DNA from: Companilactobacillus nodensis DSM 19682 = JCM 14932 = NBRC 107160
GTDB lineage: Bacteria; Bacillota; Bacilli; Lactobacillales; Lactobacillaceae
Length of the DNA stretch: 64,000 nucleotides
NCBI RefSeq assembly: GCF_000615905.1
Contig: NZ_BAMN01000001.1
Span: 240,330 to 304,329, forward strand
Reading direction: 5' to 3'
In this document: positions 1 through 8,015 of the stretch, in pieces
Numbering within the stretch: the first letter of the stretch is position 1
Layout: every line of letters begins with the position of its first letter
Translations under genes and position numbers: made by a program
Notes under the pieces: model-generated
The model's input: the letters and a program-made list of their open reading frames with translations, nothing else
Databases searched by the model: none
What the model was told of the DNA's origin: nothing

Positions 1-1
1 C

Positions 2-238
2 ATGGCTGAGAATACTTCTAAGCTAGTGGGTGCAGATATTGGAGTCGGTCTAACGGGTGTAGCCGGACCTGATCCGCTTGAGGGTAGTCCCGTCGGGACT
101 GTCTTTATTGGGGTGTACGATAAGACTGAAGATTCTGGTGTAGCTAGAGAGTTTCATTTTGAAGGATCAAGACAGGCGGTACGCTTAAAATCCGTTATTA
201 CAGCATTTGTCCTCGTACAAAGACTCATTCATCAATAA
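2..238 (+). CDS. cinA: CinA C-terminal fragment (competence/damage-inducible protein, nicotinamide-nucleotide amidase domain)
   Basis: This is the 3' end of a gene that begins before the window; the frame is open from the left edge to the stop at 236-238. The visible residues belong to the C-terminal PncC-type amidase domain. The segment around GLTGVAGPDP is the conserved glycine-rich motif of the family, followed by the GTVFIGV strand and a C-terminal helix. The family deamidates nicotinamide mononucleotide in the cytoplasm and is linked to competence. cinA directly before recA is the usual order in lactobacilli and streptococci. The ATG at position 2 is internal, not the true start. Confidence 0.9.
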   Translation: MAENTSKLVGADIGVGLTGVAGPDPLEGSPVGTVFIGVYDKTEDSGVAREFHFEGSRQAVRLKSVITAFVLVQRLIHQ

Positions 239-250
239 TAATTTTTATTA

Positions 251-264
251 CAAACATTTGTTCG
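251..264. promoter_or_regulatory. LexA/DinR-type SOS box before recA
   Basis: CAAACATTTGTTCG matches the Gram-positive SOS operator (CGAAC-N4-GTTCG) except in two left-arm positions. It lies about 10 bases before a -35-like element and 70 bases before recA, where a LexA or HdiR repressor site is expected. Confidence 0.6.
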
Positions 265-272
265 CTTTTTTC

Positions 273-301
273 TTGCTTTTTTGAATAATTACTAATAAGA
301 T
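273..301 (+). promoter_or_regulatory. recA promoter
   Basis: TTGCTT (273-278) and TAAGAT (296-301) are separated by 17 bases, a fair sigma-A promoter. It sits between the SOS box and the recA ribosome site AGGAGG (320-325). Confidence 0.5.
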
Positions 302-333
302 ACTAATGATGAATGCATTAGGAGGAAAACAAT

Positions 334-1464
334 TTGGCTAAAGATGAACGACAAAAAGCATTGGATGTTGCCCTAAAAAAAATTGAAAAAGATTTTGGTA
401 AGGGTGCCATCATGCGAATGGGTGACGATTTGAACACCCAGATATCTACTGTATCAACTGGTTCTTTGGCATTAGATAATGCTTTGGGTGTAGGTGGATT
501 TCCGCGTGGTAGAATCGTTGAGATCTATGGACCTGAAAGTTCTGGTAAGACTACAGTAGCTCTTCACGCCGTTGCCCAAGTACAAAAGGAAGGCGGTACT
601 GCTGCCTATATCGATGCTGAAAATGCGATGGATCCTGCATACGCCACAGCCTTAGGTGTTAACATTGATGACTTGCTACTATCTCAACCAGATACTGGTG
701 AACAAGGACTAGAGATTGCTGATGCCTTGGTATCCAGTGGTGCTGTCGATATCGTTGTTGTCGATTCAGTTGCTGCCTTGGTACCACGTGCCGAAATCGA
801 AGGTGACATGGGTGATGCTCACGTTGGTTTGCAAGCTCGACTAATGTCACAAGCTTTACGTAAGCTATCTGGTTCAATCAATAAGACTAAGACAATTGCT
901 TTATTCATTAATCAGATTCGTGAAAAAGTCGGTATTATGTTTGGTAATCCAGAAACAACTCCTGGTGGTCGTGCATTGAAGTTCTATTCAACTATTAGAC
1001 TTGAAGTTCGTCGTGCCGAACAGATCAAAGATGGATCTGACGTTATCGGTAACAGAACTAAGATCAAGGTTGTTAAGAACAAGGTTGCTCCACCATTTAA
1101 AGTTGCTCTAGTTGATATCATGTACGGTAAAGGTATCTCGCAAACTGGTGAATTAGTTGATATGGCTGTTGAGAAGGATATTATCAACAAAGCTGGTTCA
1201 TGGTATTCATATAACGATGAACGTATCGGACAGGGTCGTGAGAATGCGAAGACATACTTGGCAGAGAATCCTGAGAAGATGGCTGAGATTCGTAAGCTAG
1301 TTCGTGACGCCTACAATATGGACGGTAAAGCTGAAGAAGAGAAAAAAGAACTCGAAGATAAAGATTCCAAAGAAAAAGACTCTAAAACTGACAAAGAAGA
1401 CAGTTCCAAAAACGCTAGTACAGAACTAGATTTGGGCACTTCAAAAGAAAAAGAGACCAAATAG
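334..1464 (+). CDS. recA: Recombinase RecA
   Basis: RecA forms the ATP-dependent strand-exchange filament on single-stranded DNA and triggers LexA self-cleavage. The protein is 376 residues. Walker A GPESSGKT is at residues 66-73, and the conserved NQIREKVG and [11 protein letters not shown] motifs follow in the core. The last 45 or so residues form a highly charged Lys/Glu/Asp tail, longer than in E. coli but usual for lactobacilli. The start is TTG, chosen because AGGAGG lies at the right distance and the product begins MAKDERQ. It follows cinA and has its own SOS-type operator, so it is probably both co-transcribed and damage-induced. Confidence 0.98.
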   Translation: MAKDERQKALDVALKKIEKDFGKGAIMRMGDDLNTQISTVSTGSLALDNALGVGGFPRGRIVEIYGPESSGKTTVALHAVAQVQKEGGTAAYIDAENAMDPAYATALGVNIDDLLLSQPDTGEQGLEIADALVSSGAVDIVVVDSVAALVPRAEIEGDMGDAHVGLQARLMSQALRKLSGSINKTKTIALFINQIREKVGIMFGNPETTPGGRALKFYSTIRLEVRRAEQIKDGSDVIGNRTKIKVVKNKVAPPFKVALVDIMYGKGISQTGELVDMAVEKDIINKAGSWYSYNDERIGQGRENAKTYLAENPEKMAEIRKLVRDAYNMDGKAEEEKKELEDKDSKEKDSKTDKEDSSKNASTELDLGTSKEKETK

Positions 1465-1475
1465 GTCTCTTTTTT
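1451..1475 (+). terminator. Intrinsic terminator of recA
   Basis: AAGAGACC (1451-1458) pairs with GGTCTCTT (1464-1471) across a five-base loop and runs into T residues. The stem overlaps the last recA codons and the stop. Confidence 0.85.
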
Positions 1476-1488
1476 GCTTTTTATTTGG

Positions 1489-1516
1489 TTGACAGGGGAT
1501 ATTTATTCTATAATAT
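1489..1516 (+). promoter_or_regulatory. rny promoter
   Basis: TTGACA at 1489-1494 is perfect. The -10 is either TATAAT at 1509-1514 (short 14-base spacer) or TAATAT at 1511-1516 (16-base spacer). Confidence 0.5.
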
Positions 1517-1591
1517 AAACGTTGTATGTAAAAATTCTGTAATAATTGCTTTTACAAACAAATAAATAATTACCGATTTGGAGGTGATGGC

Positions 1592-3157
1592 ATGTATCAT
1601 GCTATCGTAACCTTCTCTTTCGCGTTAATAACATTAATCGTGGGTATCTTCTTCGGATATGCATTCTGTAAGGATGCCTATGAAAAAAAACTTTCACAAG
1701 CTAAACAAACAGCTGATGATATCGTTGATAACGCTAAGAAAGCAGCCAAGTCTTTGAAAAAAGAAACGTTGCTTGAAGCAAAAGATGAAATTCATAAGTA
1801 TCGTGAAGAGCAAGAGAATGATTTGAAGGAACGTCGTAAAGATGTTCAGAAACAAGAGAATCGTGCCCTTGAACGTCAAGATATTTTGGATCGAAAAGAC
1901 CAATCGCTCGAAAAGCGTGAGGAAAATATCGAAAAGAACGAAAATCATGTTGCTGCTAGTCAACATAAGCTTGATGAAAAAGACAAACAATTGACTGCAA
2001 CTCTTGAAGAACAAAAGGCGGAATTGACTAGAGTAAGTAATTTGACTCGTGATCAAGCGAGAAAGATTATTCTAGGAGATTTGAACAAAGAGTTAACACA
2101 TGAACGCGCTACGATGATTAATGACAGTAATGAACAAGCAAAACAATATGCCGGCAAAGAAGCCAAGGCATTAATTGTTGCTGCTATTCAAAGAAGTGCT
2201 GCCGATACCGTATCTGAATCAACCGTTACAACCGTTTCATTACCAAACGAAGACATGAAGGGTAGAATTATTGGTCGTGAAGGTAGAAATATCCGTACGA
2301 TTGAAGCCCTAACAGGAATTGATTTGATTATTGATGATACTCCTGAAGCAGTTGCTCTTAGTGGATATGATCCAATTAGAAGAGAAATTGCTCGTATGGC
2401 TTTGGAAAAATTGATTGAAGATGGACGAATTCATCCAGCTCGTATCGAAGAAATGGTTGATAAGGCTAGAAAAGAAATGGACGATCATATTCGTGAGATC
2501 GGTGAACAAACTATTTATAGTTTGGGCATCAGTTCTATTAATCCGGACTTGATCAAGATTATTGGTCGCATGCAATATCGTACAAGTTATGGTCAAAATG
2601 TTTTGAGTCACTCAATCGAAGTTGCTAAATTATCCGCCGTAATGGTAGCGGAGCTGGGTGAAGATGTTATGATGGCAAAACGAGCAGGTTTATTACACGA
2701 TATAGGTAAAGCTATAGATCGTGAGGTTGACGGTTCACACGTAGAAATAGGTGTGGATATCGCAACTAAGTATAAAGAACCAGAAACAGTTGTTAACACA
2801 ATTGCTTCGCACCATGGGGATGTTGAACCAACGTCTCTAATTGCTACTATCGTCGCCGCTGCTGATGCTATTTCAGCCGCAAGACCTGGTGCAAGATCAG
2901 AGTCGATGGAGAATTATATTCACCGTCTAGAAAAACTTGAAGAAATTGCTAATAAGCATGAGGGTGTTGATCATTGTTATGCTATTCAAGCCGGTCATGA
3001 GATTCGTGTTATGGTTAAGCCAGAACAAATTTCTGATGATCAAGCAGCAATTCTTTCACGTGATATTAAGAATGAAATTGAAGAAAACCTTGAGTATCCT
3101 GGACATATTAAAGTTACAGTTGTACGTGAGGTTAGAAAAGTTGAATTAGCTAAGTAA
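1592..3157 (+). CDS. rny: Ribonuclease Y
   Basis: RNase Y is the membrane-anchored endoribonuclease that starts mRNA decay in many Firmicutes. The 521-residue protein shows the full architecture. There is one N-terminal membrane helix (about residues 5-25), a long charged coiled coil (about 30-170), and a KH RNA-binding domain with the [12 protein letters not shown] motif. An HD metallophosphohydrolase domain follows, with [10 protein letters not shown] near residue 369. The ribosome site GGAGGTGATGG precedes the ATG. The gene is followed within ten bases by a structured intergenic element also present after whiA. Length and domains match the family; nothing is missing. Confidence 0.97.
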   Translation: MYHAIVTFSFALITLIVGIFFGYAFCKDAYEKKLSQAKQTADDIVDNAKKAAKSLKKETLLEAKDEIHKYREEQENDLKERRKDVQKQENRALERQDILDRKDQSLEKREENIEKNENHVAASQHKLDEKDKQLTATLEEQKAELTRVSNLTRDQARKIILGDLNKELTHERATMINDSNEQAKQYAGKEAKALIVAAIQRSAADTVSESTVTTVSLPNEDMKGRIIGREGRNIRTIEALTGIDLIIDDTPEAVALSGYDPIRREIARMALEKLIEDGRIHPARIEEMVDKARKEMDDHIREIGEQTIYSLGISSINPDLIKIIGRMQYRTSYGQNVLSHSIEVAKLSAVMVAELGEDVMMAKRAGLLHDIGKAIDREVDGSHVEIGVDIATKYKEPETVVNTIASHHGDVEPTSLIATIVAAADAISAARPGARSESMENYIHRLEKLEEIANKHEGVDHCYAIQAGHEIRVMVKPEQISDDQAAILSRDIKNEIEENLEYPGHIKVTVVREVRKVELAK

Positions 3158-3160
3158 AGA

Positions 3161-3268
3161 GAGTGGAGCAAAACGGTAACTTCTGAGCATTACCTAAGAT
3201 AACGAAGGTGGCGCGTAGCGACGCATTTGGTATCTGTAGTAAGCGCAGGAAGTTGTTTTGTGCAACTC
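3161..3268. other. Structured intergenic element, copy 1 (after rny)
   Basis: The block can fold into a long hairpin. CAAAAC (3169-3174) pairs with GTTTTG (3255-3260), and AACTTC (3178-3183) pairs with GAAGTT (3249-3254), with GGT bulged between the two helices. Inside lie TGAGCATTACCTA and GTAGTAAGCGCAG flanking an inner hairpin (AGATA/TATCT). Copy 2 after whiA keeps these internal blocks but changes the stems in a compensated way. It starts 3-4 bases after the rny stop and ends before the terminator at 3299. It could be an RNA element in the rny 3' UTR or a small dispersed repeat; function unknown. Confidence 0.6.
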
Positions 3269-3298
3269 GTTTCCAAAATACAAAGCAAATTAGAGGGG

Positions 3299-3332
3299 GG
3301 TCGTAACTTGAAAGAGTTGCGGTCTTTTTTTT
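3299..3332 (+). terminator. Intrinsic terminator after rny
   Basis: GGTCGTAACT (3299-3308) and AGTTGCGGTC (3315-3324) form a 10-base-pair stem with three G-U pairs, then eight T residues. Confidence 0.8.
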
Positions 3333-3340
3333 AATTAAGT

Positions 3341-3369
3341 TTTAGTATTGAACTTAGTTATTGTATAAT
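3341..3369 (+). promoter_or_regulatory. tagO promoter
   Basis: A perfect TATAAT lies at 3364-3369. A weak -35 (TTTAGT, 3341-3346) is 17 bases upstream. It is about 40 bases before the tagO start. Confidence 0.4.
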
Positions 3370-3410
3370 TGAAATATTATGAGAAAGTGAGTTTCGGGGG
3401 TAATCCATGT

Positions 3411-4496
3411 ATGTTTAATGTAATTGTATATTTGTTTTTGACAATGATATTGTCAGCGGTAATAACTCCCTTTGTAATTAAACTTGCTTACATTTTGGGT
3501 GCTGTTGATAATCCTAATGCACGACGTGTGAACAAGAAGCCAATGCCTACGATGGGTGGAATGGCTATTTTTATTGCTTTCACGTTTTCGACGTTTGTAT
3601 TGTTGAGAAATCAATTTCCTAGTCATGAACTGTTCAGTGTTTTCTTGGCTGAGTGCATAATTATTTTGACGGGTATTATCGATGATATTAGAGAGTTATC
3701 TCCAAAGGCAAAAATGGCAGGTATCTTTGCCGCTGCATGTGTGATTTATTTCCTTGCTGGCATCAAAATGAACGAAGTTGTTTTACCGATTTTCGGAGCA
3801 TTTAACTTAGGTTGGTGGAGTTTCCCAATCACGATCATTTGGATTCTCGCTATCACTAATGCGGTCAATTTGATCGATGGGTTAGATGGTTTGGCGACTG
3901 GCGTTTCCATAATTGCACTATTCACGATGGGAATCGTTGGGTACTTCTTCTTGAATACAACTAATGTATATGTATCAATTTGGATCTTTGCCTTGGTAGC
4001 ATCGTTATTAGGCTTCCTACCGCATAATTTCCATCCGGCTAGTATCTTCTTAGGAGATACCGGAGCGCTGTTCATAGGCTTCATGATGGCCGTGTTCTCG
4101 CTTAAGGGATTGAAGAATGTAACCTTCATTACAATGCTGATTCCAGTCGTTATCTTAGGTGTACCGATTACAGATACAGTTTATGCAATGTTGAGAAGAT
4201 TCTTGAATAAGAAGCCGATCACGCAAGCAGATAAGCACCACTTGCATCACAGACTGATGCAATTAGGGTTATCGCATAGACAGACTGTCTTGGTTATCTA
4301 TGGATTATCACTAGTCTTTGCCTTTATCTCATTGCTATATCCACTATCAAGTTTGTGGGGTAGCGTGTTGCTGACAATTGGGGTACTTATAGGACTGGAG
4401 CTGTTCGTGGAATCAATTGGTCTGATCGGTGACAATCGACAGCCGTTATTGCGAGCTATCCAAAAGTTTGTTAAGAGATTAGAAAAGAAAGATTAA
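3411..4496 (+). CDS. tagO: Undecaprenyl-phosphate GlcNAc-1-phosphate transferase (TagO/WecA family)
   Basis: This polytopic membrane enzyme transfers GlcNAc-1-phosphate from UDP-GlcNAc to undecaprenyl phosphate, the first step of wall teichoic acid synthesis. The family motifs are present: DDIRELSPKAKM, NAVNLIDGLDGLATG, LGDTGALFIGF and HHLHHRL. About ten hydrophobic segments are visible in 361 residues. The ATG at 3411 was chosen because GGGGGTAATCC lies just upstream. A TTG at 3369 would extend the protein by 14 residues but overlaps the -10, and the nearby ATG at 3407 is out of frame. It is a single gene between two terminators. Confidence 0.93.
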   Translation: MFNVIVYLFLTMILSAVITPFVIKLAYILGAVDNPNARRVNKKPMPTMGGMAIFIAFTFSTFVLLRNQFPSHELFSVFLAECIIILTGIIDDIRELSPKAKMAGIFAAACVIYFLAGIKMNEVVLPIFGAFNLGWWSFPITIIWILAITNAVNLIDGLDGLATGVSIIALFTMGIVGYFFLNTTNVYVSIWIFALVASLLGFLPHNFHPASIFLGDTGALFIGFMMAVFSLKGLKNVTFITMLIPVVILGVPITDTVYAMLRRFLNKKPITQADKHHLHHRLMQLGLSHRQTVLVIYGLSLVFAFISLLYPLSSLWGSVLLTIGVLIGLELFVESIGLIGDNRQPLLRAIQKFVKRLEKKD

Positions 4497-4503
4497 AAAA
4501 TAA

Positions 4504-4534
4504 GGGAATGCCGTTTTAATGGCATTCCCTTTTT
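4504..4534. terminator. Terminator shared by tagO and yigZ
   Basis: GGGAATGCC (4504-4512) and GGCATTCCC (4521-4529) form a perfect stem followed by TTTTT. A-rich sequence on the left lets it serve the convergent yigZ gene as well. Confidence 0.88.
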
Positions 4535-4540
4535 AGCTGT

Positions 4541-5170
4541 CTAAATAGCAACTTGCTTATAGACTTGATTGGTTTCTTCAAACTTGATTTGATTCTGGAA
4601 TTGATTAGTTATGTCTTGAATAATTTTTTCGTGGTTATCTAGATCTAAGAATATTTCACATGTGACATCAGTTGAGAAGGCTTTGTTATCTAATTGGATC
4701 TTTTCGTTCTTAGCATAGTTTTCAAATTTGTCATACAAATGGTATGGGATCGTCAAGCCGTATCCTTGTTGGAGACGATTTTCAACCAAGCCAATTTCTT
4801 TGATTGCATCAGCAGTAGTTGAAGAGTATGCCCGAATCAGTCCTCCGGCACCGAGTTTGATACCGCCAAAATATCTGGTAACAACAGCAGTGACATTTTT
4901 TAAGTTATTTTGTTGTAGAACATTTAGAATAGGTGAACCAGCAGTTCCACTGGGTTCGCCATCATCTGACATGCGTTCGATCTCAACATTTTCTAGAACG
5001 ATAAAAGCCGTACAGTTGTGGGTTGCACTGGATTCCTGATCTCGGATTTGTTGAATGAACTGATTAGCTTCATCTTCGGAGAATGTCTGAGCAATATGAG
5101 CGATGAAGCGAGATTTTTTAATATCTTTTTCGAAGCTGCCAGTTTCAGCAATTGTTTTGTAATTTTGCAA
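4541..5170 (-). CDS. yigZ: YigZ/IMPACT family protein
   Basis: This is a 209-residue cytoplasmic protein of the UPF0029 (IMPACT) family. The N-terminal domain carries the family signature (SDDGEPSGTAGSPIL and VTRYFGGIKLGAGGLIRAYSS) and a C-terminal DUF1949-type domain follows. IMPACT proteins are linked to translation control in eukaryotes, but the bacterial role is not settled. The start is TTG at 5170 with GAGGAAG nine bases upstream on the minus strand. It is divergent from comFA with only 31 bases between the starts, so the two promoters must overlap or lie inside genes. This yigZ/comFA divergence is common in lactobacilli. Confidence 0.9.
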   Translation of the reverse strand: MQNYKTIAETGSFEKDIKKSRFIAHIAQTFSEDEANQFIQQIRDQESSATHNCTAFIVLENVEIERMSDDGEPSGTAGSPILNVLQQNNLKNVTAVVTRYFGGIKLGAGGLIRAYSSTTADAIKEIGLVENRLQQGYGLTIPYHLYDKFENYAKNEKIQLDNKAFSTDVTCEIFLDLDNHEKIIQDITNQFQNQIKFEETNQVYKQVAI

Positions 5171-5201
5171 AGAAATTTAACTTCCTCTCGTAATTTAGTA
5201 T

Positions 5202-6506
5202 ATGGAAAATTTAAATATGTATTTAGGTGGCCGAATATTTAATTCGGCAGAATTATCTCATGAAGAGATCGATTTTTTAATAAGTATAGGTAGCAAAAGT
5301 AAACCTGCAATAATAGATCACAAATGCCAACGATGTTTAATGACAATTGATACTGAAAATATTAAAGCAAAAATTGATTATTGTCGAAGTTGTATTAATT
5401 TTGGAAAAATAACTAAGGGAGATAGACTGATTATTTCTCCTTCAGAGGCTGTATTGCCATGTTTAACTGATGCAATGCAGTGGAATGGTAGATTAACAAC
5501 TATGCAGCAAAAAGCGGCTGAGGAGCTAATAGTAGCCTTTGATAATCATACCGATCATTTGGTCTGGGCGGTAACGGGAGCCGGTAAGACAGAAATGATT
5601 TTTCCGTTGATCGAAAAAGTTGTCGCCCAAGGTAAGAGAATCGCTATATGTTCACCAAGAATCGATGTTTGTATTGAGTTGTATCCGCGGATTCAAGCAG
5701 CTTTTCCAGAGGTTAGCATTGGGTTATTTCATGGACGAAGTGAAGCACAGTATTCATTAACTCAGATTGTGTTAGCAACAGTGCATCAGTTGGTAAAATT
5801 TGAACAAGCCTTTGATGTGTTAGTAATCGATGAAGTAGATTCGTATCCTTTGGCAGGTAATGAAATGTTGAATGCAGCGATTCAAAAAGCTCAAAAGAAT
5901 TCCGGTAATACGGTTTATTTATCAGCGACACCACCCAAATACCTCGTTAAACAAGTTGAAACTAAAAATATTACTATTTCTAAATTATATCAGAGATTTC
6001 ATACACATCCTTTACCAGAACCTGAGTGCCATATGTTATTCAGACCGAGTGATCATAAAAAAATAAATATCAGATTAAAGTGGAAAATAAATCAACTACT
6101 CAAAAATGGGGAGCGATTTATGCTGTTCTTTCCCAGGATTCCCCAGATGTTGCAATTCTCTAGTAATTTGAGACTGCTATTTCCAAATTTGAAGTTCGTC
6201 GATGTGAGTTCTAAGGATGATGCACGTTTGGATAAGGTTGATCAATTTAGAAATGGTGATGCGCAGGCAATATTAACGACGACCATTCTAGAACGTGGTG
6301 TTACTTTCAAGCATATAATAGTGATAGTGATCGACGCTGATGCAGCAGAGTTTTCTAAGACAGCGTTGATACAAATAGCTGGTCGAGCGGGTCGTGATCA
6401 AGAGTATTTTGATGATGAAGTTCATTTTTATTACCAAAGTTATAATCGTCAGATCAAGCAAGCTTGTTCGGAAATACATTATTTGAATCGGCAGGTTAAG
6501 AGATGA
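5202..6506 (+). CDS. comFA: Competence protein ComFA (DNA translocase helicase)
   Basis: ComFA is a DEAD-box-like ATPase that drives single-stranded DNA uptake during transformation. In 434 residues it shows a four-cysteine zinc site (C42, C45, C61, C64), Walker A TGAGKT at 125-130, Walker B DEVD at 210-213, SATPP (motif III), and a C-terminal helicase half with ILERGVTF and QIAGRAGR. All catalytic elements are present, so it looks functional. No clear ribosome site precedes the ATG, which suggests weak or specially controlled translation. comFC overlaps its stop by four bases. Confidence 0.93.
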   Translation: MENLNMYLGGRIFNSAELSHEEIDFLISIGSKSKPAIIDHKCQRCLMTIDTENIKAKIDYCRSCINFGKITKGDRLIISPSEAVLPCLTDAMQWNGRLTTMQQKAAEELIVAFDNHTDHLVWAVTGAGKTEMIFPLIEKVVAQGKRIAICSPRIDVCIELYPRIQAAFPEVSIGLFHGRSEAQYSLTQIVLATVHQLVKFEQAFDVLVIDEVDSYPLAGNEMLNAAIQKAQKNSGNTVYLSATPPKYLVKQVETKNITISKLYQRFHTHPLPEPECHMLFRPSDHKKINIRLKWKINQLLKNGERFMLFFPRIPQMLQFSSNLRLLFPNLKFVDVSSKDDARLDKVDQFRNGDAQAILTTTILERGVTFKHIIVIVIDADAAEFSKTALIQIAGRAGRDQEYFDDEVHFYYQSYNRQIKQACSEIHYLNRQVKR

Positions 6507-7183
6507 AATGCTTGTTCTGTGGCAACTTAATCGTTAATGAATGGAAGTTGAAAGAATTATTTGGTTTTGAAAAAATCGTTCGAGATAATATTTGTCAGTT
6601 ATGTCGCAATCAATTGGAATTATTAAATCCTAATGAGGGATGTATAAGGTGTTACAAAAGAAATAATGAAAGCATTTGCCAAGATTGTCGATTTTGGGAA
6701 GAAAAATATCAAATTATCAATTGCCATCAGTCTTTGTTTGAGTATAATCAGTTCATACATAGTTATTTTAAAAACTATAAAAGGTATGGCGATATCTTAT
6801 TAGCAGAGTTGTTTTCTAAAGATTTATATAATTGGTCCAAGTGTAATAGATTCGATATAATTACGTATATTCCTGCAAGTAATGGGCATTTACAGGAACG
6901 AGGTTTCGATCCGGTATGGAAAATGTACCACCAAATATTTGACTTAACGCCAATGTTAGTCAAGCTTGATGCTGATAAACCTCAGGCTCAAAAGAACCGC
7001 TATGAAAGACTTCAAACGCCGCAAACCTTTTATTTTCAGCCAAGTAACCTTGATATATCAAGAAATAGTAAGGTTCTAATTTTGGATGATATTTATACTA
7101 CAGGACGCACTATGATGCACGCGCGACAGGCTCTTGAAATAGCCGGATTTAATAATATTTGTACTTTTTCATTATCTAGGTAG
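6503..7183 (+). CDS. comFC: ComF family protein (ComFC)
   Basis: The 226-residue protein works with ComFA in natural transformation. An N-terminal zinc-ribbon region holds cysteines at 3, 6, 31, 34, 47, 50, 59 and 62. The C-terminal phosphoribosyltransferase-like domain carries VLILDDIYTTGRT (about 191-203), the PRPP-binding motif. It starts at the ATGA overlap with comFA, indicating translational coupling. There is no comK/sigX box that I can identify upstream of the pair. Confidence 0.9.
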   Translation: MKCLFCGNLIVNEWKLKELFGFEKIVRDNICQLCRNQLELLNPNEGCIRCYKRNNESICQDCRFWEEKYQIINCHQSLFEYNQFIHSYFKNYKRYGDILLAELFSKDLYNWSKCNRFDIITYIPASNGHLQERGFDPVWKMYHQIFDLTPMLVKLDADKPQAQKNRYERLQTPQTFYFQPSNLDISRNSKVLILDDIYTTGRTMMHARQALEIAGFNNICTFSLSR

Positions 7184-7191
7184 TGAAACCG

Positions 7192-7220
7192 TTGTCACAT
7201 TCCCGTAAGAACTATATAAT
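7192..7220 (+). promoter_or_regulatory. hpf promoter
   Basis: TTGTCA (7192-7197) and TATAAT (7215-7220) are 17 bases apart. A 5' leader of about 50 bases precedes the GGAAGGAGAG ribosome site. Confidence 0.75.
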
Positions 7221-7276
7221 TGTATTGAAGAGTAGATACACTCTTTAATTTCCTATCGTCGGAAGGAGAGATTCTT

Positions 7277-7825
7277 ATGTTAACAATTAATGTTCGTGGT
7301 GAAAATATCGAGGTAACACAATCAATTCGCGACTATGTTGAAAAAAGACTATCAAAAATGGAAAAATATTTCAGTGACGACAGCAATCCAATTGCTCACG
7401 TTAATTTGAAGACTTATCCATCAAAAGGGACAAAGGTTGAAGTAACTATCCCACTTTCATACATGACTCTAAGAGCTGAAGAGATCAATGATGATATGTA
7501 TGCAGGTGTTGACCTTGTTGTTGATAAACTTGAAAGACAAGTTAAGAAGTTTAAGACACGTGTAAATCGTAAGGGACGTGAATCAGGCAGCATCAAGGAT
7601 ATTCCTTTAGATGATGTTTCTGCTGAAGATGCAAAAGAAGACGAGTCACAAATCGTTAGAACAAAGCGTCTATCTCTAAAACCAATGGATGCTGAAGAAG
7701 CAGTTCTACAAATGGAAATGCTTGGACATGAATTCTTTATTTTCGAAGATGCTGAAACCAATGGCGCAAGCATTGTTTACAAACGTAATGACGGTAAGTA
7801 TGGTTTGATCGAAACAAACGAATAG
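7277..7825 (+). CDS. hpf: Long ribosome hibernation promoting factor
   Basis: This is the long-form HPF of 182 residues that dimerises 70S ribosomes into inactive 100S particles in stationary phase. Residues 1-100 form the S30AE/YfiA domain (MLTINVRGENIEVTQSIRDYV start). A charged linker follows, then the C-terminal dimerisation domain (about 125-182: VRTKRLSLKPMDAEEAVLQM, GHEFFIFEDAET, VVYKR-like end). It has its own promoter and terminator and lies before secA, a usual neighbourhood in lactobacilli. Confidence 0.96.
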   Translation: MLTINVRGENIEVTQSIRDYVEKRLSKMEKYFSDDSNPIAHVNLKTYPSKGTKVEVTIPLSYMTLRAEEINDDMYAGVDLVVDKLERQVKKFKTRVNRKGRESGSIKDIPLDDVSAEDAKEDESQIVRTKRLSLKPMDAEEAVLQMEMLGHEFFIFEDAETNGASIVYKRNDGKYGLIETNE

Positions 7826-7836
7826 GAAATTTGATT

Positions 7837-7865
7837 GCTAGGGCAGAAATGCTCTAGCTTTTTTT
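7837..7865 (+). terminator. Intrinsic terminator of hpf
   Basis: GCTAGGGC (7837-7844) pairs with GCTCTAGC (7851-7858), then seven T residues. Confidence 0.88.
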
Positions 7866-7885
7866 ATTGTAAAGTTTGTGCAAAA

Positions 7886-7913
7886 TACACCAAAAATATA
7901 CAAATATGGTGTA
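7886..7913. promoter_or_regulatory. Inverted repeat in the secA upstream region
   Basis: TACACCA (7886-7892) and TGGTGTA (7907-7913) form a perfect inverted repeat around 14 AT-rich bases. It is about 100 bases before secA, overlapping the probable promoter zone. It could be an operator; no regulator is known to me for this sequence. Confidence 0.35.
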
Positions 7914-8015
7914 ATATATAAACTCTGGAAGACTCTATATAAATCTGAGTTTAAAACATCTAAAAAAAATGCTACTATTAAAAGTATGTTTAGTATTTAG
8001 GAGAGATTATTACAT

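Noticed and set aside
2309..2799. Antisense open frames inside rny (and similar ones in recA, mdc and uvr genes)
   Set aside because: They mirror strongly conserved genes, lack ribosome sites and have no recognisable domains.
7885..7902. PhoP box before secA
   Set aside because: Only one clear TATACA; the stronger signal is the TACACCA/TGGTGTA inverted repeat.
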